This document shows, in pieces, positions 58,651 to 64,000 of a stretch of 64,000 nt of DNA. The stretch spans positions 1-64,000 of the forward strand of contig JBBIMW010000002.1 in NCBI GenBank assembly GCA_037444185.1. The letters run 5' to 3'. Below the pieces are notes generated by a model. The model searched no databases, was not told the origin of the DNA, and saw nothing but the letters and a program-made list of their open reading frames with translations. Source of the stretch: JAILZP01 sp037444185 (GTDB taxonomy: Bacteria; Bacillota; Desulfotomaculia; Desulfotomaculales; Desulfocucumaceae). The translations under genes and the position numbers were made by a program. Positions within the stretch are counted from its first letter, which is position 1. The number at the start of each line of letters is the position of its first letter.

Positions 58651-59402
58651 TTACCGCTCACCCGGAATCCGTGGGAGAAATCTCCGTCATACAGTCTGGA
58701 GCGCTGGTAATCGCCGCTAAAAACCTTTCCCACCATAATCAGCGCCTGTCTGGTTATGTCCGCTTCCTTCATCAGTCCGACTATGTTTTCAATGGTTCCT
58801 TTCACCACCTTCTGGCCGGGCCAGGAGGCCTTCTCCACCACCACCACGGGGGTGTCCGGGGGATACCCCCCTCCGGTGAGCTCTTCCGCCACCCGGCCCA
58901 TCTGGCTCACGCTGAGGAAAATACACATGGTGCAGCCGTGCCGGGCCAAGTCTCTGAGACTTTCCCCCTCCGGCACCGGAGTTCTCCCCTCCAGCCTGGT
59001 CAAAATCACCGTCTGGGCAACCCCGGGCAATGTCAGTTCCCGGGGAACGGCCGCAGCAGCAGCGAAGAAAGAACTCACCCCCGGTATCACCTGAAAAGGT
59101 ATGCCCTTTTCCGCCAGGGCGTCCATCTGTTCCTGAACGGCCCCGTATATGGCAGGATCCCCGGTATGCAGCCTGGCCACCGTTTTTCCCTGCCGCCAGG
59201 CCCGGAACATGACCTCCAGCACATCTTCCAGCCTCATCCCCGAGCTGTCGTGTATTTCAGCCCCGTCCCGGCAGCCTTCCAGCAGGGCCGGGTTGACCAG
59301 GGACCCGGCGTAAATCACCACATCCGCCCCGGCAATCAGTCTGCTCCCTTTTACCGTTATCAGATCCGGGTCGCCGGGACCCGCTCCGATGAAGTATATC
59401 AT
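58647..59402 (-). CDS. cbiF: Cobalt-precorrin-4 C11-methyltransferase
   Basis: 251 residues. YFIGAGPGDPDLITVKGSRL, YAGSLVNPALL, RLHTGDPAIYGAVQEQMDAL and VIPGVSSFFAAAAAVPREL are diagnostic of CbiF/CobM. It overlaps cbiL by four bases. Confidence 0.95.
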   Translation of the reverse strand: MIYFIGAGPGDPDLITVKGSRLIAGADVVIYAGSLVNPALLEGCRDGAEIHDSSGMRLEDVLEVMFRAWRQGKTVARLHTGDPAIYGAVQEQMDALAEKGIPFQVIPGVSSFFAAAAAVPRELTLPGVAQTVILTRLEGRTPVPEGESLRDLARHGCTMCIFLSVSQMGRVAEELTGGGYPPDTPVVVVEKASWPGQKVVKGTIENIVGLMKEADITRQALIMVGKVFSGDYQRSRLYDGDFSHGFRVSGK

Positions 59403-60157
59403 CCGGGGATACCCCCCGTCCCGCCGTATTCATTTCCGGCAAAGCCCCTCCTCTTAATTATGAGCAGTGACATGTAATCCAGTTTCTTCCCGGACAAATC
59501 GGTCAAATCCGATGTGAAGAACTGGTCATTGTGGCCGCAGCGGCTGAAATAGAGCGCCTTTTCCTTCATCCCCAGCCTCTCCAGCATTTCCAACACTTCC
59601 TCCATCTTTTTGTTTACTTTCATCAGCACTACATTGTCATAATTTTTGATGGCGTCTTCCAGTGTGTTCAGTCCGTATATTGCCGGGAGCACCACCAGGG
59701 ACTCCTCGCCTTCGGCCAGGGGGACACCCAGAAGTGAGGCGCAGGCCGACATGGCGGTGACGCCCGGCACCGTCTCGGTTTCCAGATCGGGGTGGCGCCG
59801 TCTGATGTGCCGCAATACGTAACCATAGGTACTGTAAAGCATGGGATCACCTATGGTTACGAAGGCCACCCTGCTTCCGCCCCGGACTTTGCGGGCCACT
59901 TCCTCCCCTGCGGAAGACCAGCTTTCCTCCAGCACCGACCTGTCTTTGGACATGGGAAAAGACATCTCCAGCCGGTCAAAACGCTTTTTTGTCAGCCCGC
60001 TGACCACCTGCAGGGCCAAACTGTCCCTGTCCGCCGTGGACTTGGGCACACACAGAGTATCAACTTCCTCCAGTATTTTAAAGGCCTTGAGGGTAATTAG
60101 GCCGGGATCCCCCGGACCCACCCCCAGGCCGTAAAATTTACCCGTCAAACTATTCAC
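59399..60157 (-). CDS. cbiL: Cobalt-factor II / precorrin-2 C20-methyltransferase
   Basis: 252 residues. FYGLGVGPGDPGLITLKAFK, then TIGDPMLYSTYGYVLRHI and ETVPGVTAMSACASLLGVPL fit CbiL/CobI. It overlaps cbiT by eight bases. Confidence 0.94.
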   Translation of the reverse strand: MNSLTGKFYGLGVGPGDPGLITLKAFKILEEVDTLCVPKSTADRDSLALQVVSGLTKKRFDRLEMSFPMSKDRSVLEESWSSAGEEVARKVRGGSRVAFVTIGDPMLYSTYGYVLRHIRRRHPDLETETVPGVTAMSACASLLGVPLAEGEESLVVLPAIYGLNTLEDAIKNYDNVVLMKVNKKMEEVLEMLERLGMKEKALYFSRCGHNDQFFTSDLTDLSGKKLDYMSLLIIKRRGFAGNEYGGTGGIPG

Positions 60158-60746
60158 CCCATCCCCGCGCCGATATTATAAAAACGGGGTTGCAAGCCTT
60201 CATCAGCAGGCTTGCACCCATTTTAACCGACTTGCACACCGATACCTGAACCACTTCGGTTTCCCAGCCGTCCTTAAAAAAATCCATAGTCACCCCCAGG
60301 GTTTCCAGCGTCACGGCATTCACCACCACCCTGCCTCCCGGCAGCATATTACGCCGCGCGGTCTCCAGAATAGCCGCCAGCTTTCCACCGGACCCTCCGA
60401 CAATCACCCTGTGGGGGGGAGGCAGCGTTCCAAGCACATCCGGGGCCTCGCCCTCCACCACCCGCAACCGGTCCTCCAGGCCGAACCGGGCGCAGTTGCC
60501 CCGTATAAGGTCACACCCCCCGGCGGACCTTTCCACCGCCCAGACCTCGCCTCCGGGAGACAGAAGGGCCGCCTCCACCGCTATGGATCCGGTTCCGCTG
60601 CCCACATCCCACACCACCATGCCGGGTCCCAGACGGGCCTTGGAAAGGGTGATCACCCTTATTTCCTCCCGGGTCATGGGAACCGTCCCCCGCACAAAAA
60701 GGCCGTCCGGTATGCCGGGCACACTGTATTTCCACGGATTATTCAT
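60150..60746 (-). CDS. cbiT: Cobalt-precorrin-7 C15-methyltransferase (decarboxylating)
   Basis: 198 residues, class I methyltransferase. PMTREEIRVITLSKARLGPG and WDVGSGTGSIAVEAALLSPG are the CbiT signatures. It acts with CbiE, encoded directly upstream with an eight-base overlap; in many organisms the two are fused as CobL. Confidence 0.94.
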   Translation of the reverse strand: MNNPWKYSVPGIPDGLFVRGTVPMTREEIRVITLSKARLGPGMVVWDVGSGTGSIAVEAALLSPGGEVWAVERSAGGCDLIRGNCARFGLEDRLRVVEGEAPDVLGTLPPPHRVIVGGSGGKLAAILETARRNMLPGGRVVVNAVTLETLGVTMDFFKDGWETEVVQVSVCKSVKMGASLLMKACNPVFIISARGWGE

Positions 60747-61362
60747 CCAATACCACCATTACGCAATTTTGTCTGTCCCTGTATTCTTCCGGAAATATTT
60801 CGCCGGACGACAGCCGGACGACATCCTCCCCGGGAAGACCAAGATCATAGCAGAAATAAAAAACTTTCTTTTCCGGTCCTTGATTGATCAGTTTAAATAT
60901 TTTTTCCGGGGTGCCGCCGGTGCCGGTCAGTATTGCCGCCTTTCCGGCCCCCCGGGCCAGCTCCGCGACTTTTTCCGCCGGCCTGCCGTGGGCGCTCAGC
61001 ATGACGGCATCGTCCCAGGGCATGGACAGCCTGGCGAAGGCCAGTTGTACCGAACTTATGCCCGGCACCACCTCAATGTCTCCGGGATCGAAATGTTTAA
61101 GCAAAAATCTCAAAATGCCATACATGCCGGGGTCACCGGATGCCAGTACGACCACTCCGGATTCCCGCCGCAGTATTATTTTTTCCAGCATTTCCTGGAA
61201 ATTGCTTTTAAGTGCCAGCTTATCCCGGGCCTCCACGGCGAAGGTCTTCAGGTGCCTTTCCCCGCCGATAATCAAGCCCGCGCCCCGCATGGCCTCCTTC
61301 GCCTCCGGGGTAAGATGCCGGGGTCCTCCCGGACCTACGCCGATTACCTTAATTTTTTGCAT
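60739..61362 (-). CDS. cbiE: Cobalt-precorrin-7 C5-methyltransferase
   Basis: 207 residues. KVIGVGPGGPRHLTPEAKEA, ASGDPGMYGILRFLLKHF and EVVPGISSVQLAFARLSMPW mark CbiE. It overlaps cbiD by 19 bases and cbiT by eight. Confidence 0.94.
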   Translation of the reverse strand: MQKIKVIGVGPGGPRHLTPEAKEAMRGAGLIIGGERHLKTFAVEARDKLALKSNFQEMLEKIILRRESGVVVLASGDPGMYGILRFLLKHFDPGDIEVVPGISSVQLAFARLSMPWDDAVMLSAHGRPAEKVAELARGAGKAAILTGTGGTPEKIFKLINQGPEKKVFYFCYDLGLPGEDVVRLSSGEIFPEEYRDRQNCVMVVLDE

Positions 61363-62474
61363 CCCATCAAACCCCCCATTTTCTCAGCCCCGTCATCCAT
61401 GCCCAGTATACGGCCGTCCCGGGCGGTAATTACCGTCCCCACCTTGATTTTACCCCATATATACTCCTCCGCCCTGCGGCTGGATTTCGCGGCCAGGTGG
61501 TCGAACACCCGGCCCAGGCCCGATTTCTCCATTAGATCCACTGCGCCCTCCAGGGTGTTAATATTCAATATCCCGGCAATCAATTCCTTTTTTGCCCCCA
61601 GCAAAGCGGAGTAGGCCGCCAGTATTTCCCTCCTGCCATCGGCCACCCGGCTGTGGGTGTTGAATATACCCCCGGCCACTTTGGCCATTTTGCCGACGTG
61701 TCCCCAGAGGATCACGGATTCAATGGAGCTTTCAACGCACTGCTCCAGCATAAAGCCCACATAATTGCTCATTTCTATGACCGCGCCGGCGGGAAATCCA
61801 TAATCCTCCACCGTCTGCCGGTACCCGGCGCCCCCCGGGGTCAGCACCACACTTTTAAAGCCCAGGGCTGCGGCTTTTTTTAAGAAAGGCACCAGGGAAT
61901 CCCTGAGGGCCTCGGTGGACATAGGCCGCACTATACCTGTGGTGCCCAGGATGGACAAGCCGCCTATGATGCCCAGTCTTTGGTTCAGGGTCCGCTTGGC
62001 CGCCTCTATGCCTCCCGGCACTGAAATGGTTACCTCCACCCCCATCCCGGGCGGAAGCAAAGGTTCCACCGCCCCCCGGATCATCCGGGCCGGCGCCGGG
62101 TTTATGGCCGGCTCCCCCACCGGCACCGGCAGTCCCGGCGTGGTCACCCGGCCTACTCCCTCTCCTCCCCTGATGGACACGCCTCCCGGGGCGGGCCGCA
62201 ACTCCGCCGCTATTTCCAGTCCGTGGGTGACGTCGGGGTCGTCTCCGCCGTCTTTTATCACCACAGCCCTGGTTCCCCACGGAAACAGCTCAGTCTTTTC
62301 GATTGGCACGTCAATGGGGATCCCCTGGGGGTTCAGCACCGTCACCCGTCCGTGGATCTCCCCCCTGAAAAGGAGCAGCGCCGCAGCCTTGGCCGCCGCA
62401 GCGGCCGAGGCCCCGGTGGTCACCCCGCAGCGCATTTTCTTTTTGCCTCTGCCGCTGGATAGATCGTTTGCCAT
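61344..62474 (-). CDS. cbiD: Cobalt-precorrin-5B C1-methyltransferase
   Basis: 376 residues from ATG at 62472-62474, with AGGGTGAT upstream. The start RCGVTTGASAAAAAKAAALL, NPAPARMIRG, and LSILGTTGIVRPMSTEALRD are typical of CbiD. First gene of the cobalamin operon. The 150 bases upstream contain an inverted dispersed repeat but no recognisable cobalamin riboswitch. Confidence 0.95.
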   Translation of the reverse strand: MANDLSSGRGKKKMRCGVTTGASAAAAAKAAALLLFRGEIHGRVTVLNPQGIPIDVPIEKTELFPWGTRAVVIKDGGDDPDVTHGLEIAAELRPAPGGVSIRGGEGVGRVTTPGLPVPVGEPAINPAPARMIRGAVEPLLPPGMGVEVTISVPGGIEAAKRTLNQRLGIIGGLSILGTTGIVRPMSTEALRDSLVPFLKKAAALGFKSVVLTPGGAGYRQTVEDYGFPAGAVIEMSNYVGFMLEQCVESSIESVILWGHVGKMAKVAGGIFNTHSRVADGRREILAAYSALLGAKKELIAGILNINTLEGAVDLMEKSGLGRVFDHLAAKSSRRAEEYIWGKIKVGTVITARDGRILGMDDGAEKMGGLMGCKKLR

Positions 62475-62487
62475 GGGAGTATCACCC

Positions 62488-62529
62488 TGAAAACAGCTTA
62501 TTCTGTATTCCTTATTCTGCCGGGAGAAA
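62488..62529 (-). repeat. Dispersed intergenic repeat, inverted copy before cbiD
   Basis: On the minus strand: TTTCTCCCGGCAGAATAAGG, then AATACAGAATAAGCTGTTTT. Its last base lies about 13 bases before the cbiD start codon, so it forms part of the operon leader. Confidence 0.7.
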
Positions 62530-62597
62530 GAAAGGGCGGGCTGGGATGTTTTCACAGCCGGACTGTGCGCCGGGGGCGGCGGATTATGTTTAAAGCC

Positions 62598-62623
62598 GAC
62601 AGCCGGTTGCATTGCCGGCTGTC
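62598..62623 (-). terminator. Hairpin at the end of the DnaD-like gene
   Basis: GACAGCCGG (62598-62606) pairs with CCGGCTGTC (62615-62623), overlapping the stop codon of the gene at 62622-63434. On the minus strand GGCTTTAAAC follows, a weak T-tract. It may be a partial terminator between dnaD and cbiD. Confidence 0.5.
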
Positions 62624-63434
62624 AAGTAAGGTAGAGTTTTTTTATTAGTGCCCTGCGCCTGTTGTCTAAACCGCCTCCATTGTCATTTCTGCCGTTGTCC
62701 CTCCGGCGCGGGTCTCTTTCGGACCTTTTGTTCTGATACCTACTCTCGTATTCTTCGACGGAGGATATTGAATCGAGGTTGTTTCTCTTCCAGTCCAGCA
62801 GTATTGTATCAATGTATCTGAAATTTTTTTTGCCCAACAGAACCGCCCTCCTGAGGGCCTCCTGGACCAGATTCGGCCCGGGATATTCGATCCACTGGAC
62901 GATCTTCTCCATTTCTATGGGTGAAAGCGGGCGCCCGAACTCCTTTTCAAAGCTGCTGCAGCATAATGCCAGTTCCTTTCTGTCTGCGATCCTTGACTGT
63001 GCTTCAATTTTTTTGCCGGCCTTTTCAATTTCTCTGGCCCTGGCCACGGCCCACTGGTCCGACAGTTTTTCAAACAGTGGCTCGAAATCATAGCCGGTCA
63101 GCACTTCGTCCCGGTCCTCATTGTAATACAGTGTCTCCACCAAAAACTTTTTTTCAAAAAGCGATCTGATGTTCCCTTCAATTTCACTCTGCGGGGCCGA
63201 CATGCAGCGGGACAGTTTTTCCGTGTCCGGGCACAGTATGCATTCATCGCAGCGGAGCCTGAACATGTGTATGAGGGTCATCACTTCTGAATCGGTCAGA
63301 TTCATCTCTTTATAAAATTTCAGCAGCAGGTTGGGTACGTTGGTTGCTCCCGACAGCCACAGGTCCGATCCAAAAGCGGCGGGTATATTACCCTGCCTGT
63401 AGTTTTTTACAGCTTTTCCGGTTCCGTTGAGCAT
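62622..63434 (-). CDS. DnaD domain protein
   Basis: 270 residues. The N-terminal winged-helix domain (VPNLLLKFYKEMNLTDSEVM, with RCDECILCPD, a cysteine pair not usual in DnaD) is followed by a DnaB_2/DnaD C-terminal domain (FEKEFGRPLSPIEMEKIVQW, then YIDTILLDWKRNNL with the YxxxI-L-x-x-W pattern) and a basic, disordered tail. DnaD-type proteins load the replicative helicase. Its ribosome site is buried in a hairpin (63441-63485). Confidence 0.88.
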   Translation of the reverse strand: MLNGTGKAVKNYRQGNIPAAFGSDLWLSGATNVPNLLLKFYKEMNLTDSEVMTLIHMFRLRCDECILCPDTEKLSRCMSAPQSEIEGNIRSLFEKKFLVETLYYNEDRDEVLTGYDFEPLFEKLSDQWAVARAREIEKAGKKIEAQSRIADRKELALCCSSFEKEFGRPLSPIEMEKIVQWIEYPGPNLVQEALRRAVLLGKKNFRYIDTILLDWKRNNLDSISSVEEYESRYQNKRSERDPRRRDNGRNDNGGGLDNRRRALIKKLYLT

Positions 63435-63440
63435 GGCATA

Positions 63441-63485
63441 ACCCCCGGCAAAATGTAATTACATTTTATGATTAGCGCCGGGGGT
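63441..63485 (-). promoter_or_regulatory. Leader hairpin that sequesters the ribosome-binding site of the DnaD-like gene
   Basis: On the minus strand the leader reads ACCCCCGGC, nine bases, then the perfect palindrome AAAATGTAATTACATTTT (63450-63467), then GCCGGGGGT, six bases, and ATG. The two nine-base arms (63477-63485 and 63441-63449) pair perfectly, and the 3' arm contains the GGGGG Shine-Dalgarno sequence. The 18-base palindrome could instead, or also, be a protein operator on the DNA. Confidence 0.6.
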
Positions 63486-63614
63486 TTGTCCAGGTTCAAA
63501 AATCTCCGTTTACGGCGTTTTGTATGGAACAATCAGCCATTATACCCGATCTTTCCACGGGATGGGATACGCAAAAAAAAAGTTTTTATGGCATAATATT
63601 ACAATGTCTACCCG

Positions 63615-64000
63615 TCAGCAGACCTTTGCCCCCAGCACCTCCACCATCTGCCTCAGGGCCCACAGGTGAGCGTCCTGGTTAAAGGAGGCCACTCCCTCCC
63701 TGTACACCAGTACGTTGTAATCCCTGTTGCACAGTTCCTCGACGGTATACAGCACGCATATATGTGTACAGACCCCCACCACCTCGACGGTTTTCGGATC
63801 CAGGTCCCTCAATATCTGGTTTAGGTTTGTCCTGAAAAACCCGCTGAACCTGCTTTTGGGCACCCGCATGGCGAAGGAGTACTCCTCCACCAGGAATTTC
63901 AATTCCCTTATTACGTCCGATCCCTCCGAGCCGTAAATGCAGTGCGGGGGAAACCTCTTGAACTCCAGGTCCTGGGGATCGTGGGCGTCTATTATGAATA
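63615..64000 (-). CDS. Cysteine hydrolase of the isochorismatase/nicotinamidase family (partial, N-terminus beyond window)
   Basis: The frame is open from the window edge (128 codons seen). It reads IIDAHDPQDLEFKRFPPHCI and YGSEGSDVI, then KSRFSGFFRTNLNQILRDL and the catalytic Cys in VVGVCTHICVLYTVEEL. The Asp and Lys partners fit this family, in which nicotinamidase is the best known member. The 180 bases to the next gene hold a TATAAT (minus strand, 63539-63544) and the leader hairpin. Confidence 0.88.
   Translation of the reverse strand, partial: FIIDAHDPQDLEFKRFPPHCIYGSEGSDVIRELKFLVEEYSFAMRVPKSRFSGFFRTNLNQILRDLDPKTVEVVGVCTHICVLYTVEELCNRDYNVLVYREGVASFNQDAHLWALRQMVEVLGAKVC

Overview
The window looks like a chromosomal piece of an anaerobic, spore-forming Firmicute of the Desulfotomaculum/Pelotomaculum type (Peptococcaceae). 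The reasons are spoIIIAA, a gerA-type germination operon, sleB, DUF3243 and the CD1247-type protein; a complete siroheme-dependent (Ahb) haem pathway; an anaerobic cobalamin operon; a tRNA for selenocysteine; a tungsten-type aldehyde:ferredoxin oxidoreductase; and a NuoEF-like pair. Base composition is GC-rich except for a few accessory genes. A run of 100 N at 36312-36411, flanked by the same 55 bases on both sides, shows that the sequence is a scaffold made from short-read contigs.

Layout. 1-6.4 kb (minus strand): spoIIIAA (cut by the edge), a CoA-disulfide reductase/rhodanese fusion, the CD1247-type protein, efp, an Xaa-Pro peptidase and a TldE/PmbA protein. 6.5-12 kb: small and regulatory genes (YabG-N-like mini-protein, DUF3243, two CBO0543-type membrane proteins, tRNA-Leu, yjbQ, rex, an FAD reductase, two short helical proteins). 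12.2-16.5 kb: gerA-gerB-gerC plus a two-helix fourth gene. 16.6-18.4 kb: ZIP transporter and a MNT/HEPN pair whose toxin is frameshifted. 18.4-29.5 kb: one long minus-strand haem operon (polyprenyl synthase, sirC, hemA, hemC, cobA-hemD fusion, ahbC, hemB, ahbD, ahbA, ahbB, hemL). 29.7-32 kb: promoter and selC tRNA, then an AT-rich Uma2 gene and two membrane proteins. 32.2-34.6 kb: NuoE/NuoF-like pair. 34.8-36 kb: ddl. 36.5-43.3 kb: an apparently sigma-54-driven operon of permease, omega-aminotransferase and AOR, followed by its probable enhancer-binding protein. 43.3-54.8 kb: GNAT, purL-purQ, usp, a kinase-phosphatase, rnhA, a methyltransferase and several small conserved proteins, then sleB. 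55-62.5 kb: cbiD-E-T-L-F-G-H-J-X-C operon. 62.6-64 kb: DnaD-like protein and a partial cysteine hydrolase.

How they work together. HemA, HemL, HemB, HemC and HemD make uroporphyrinogen III. The CobA half of the fusion makes precorrin-2 and SirC oxidises it to sirohydrochlorin. Sirohydrochlorin then goes to siroheme and haem b (AhbA/B, AhbC, AhbD), or takes cobalt from CbiX and passes through the Cbi enzymes to cobyrinate. The 36.5-43.3 kb operon suggests uptake of an amino acid, removal of a terminal amino group and ferredoxin-linked oxidation of the resulting aldehyde.

Most unusual signals: a dispersed intergenic repeat family (about 13 copies) that carries a terminator-like hairpin at one end and a ribosome-site/ATG look-alike at the other; three or four genes whose only well-placed start codon is ATT, ATC or ATA, 8-9 bases after a strong Shine-Dalgarno sequence; a hairpin that buries the ribosome-binding site of the DnaD-like gene; and repeated GCATTT...GC elements upstream of a good -24/-12 promoter. 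All calls come from reading the sequence; no database search was run.
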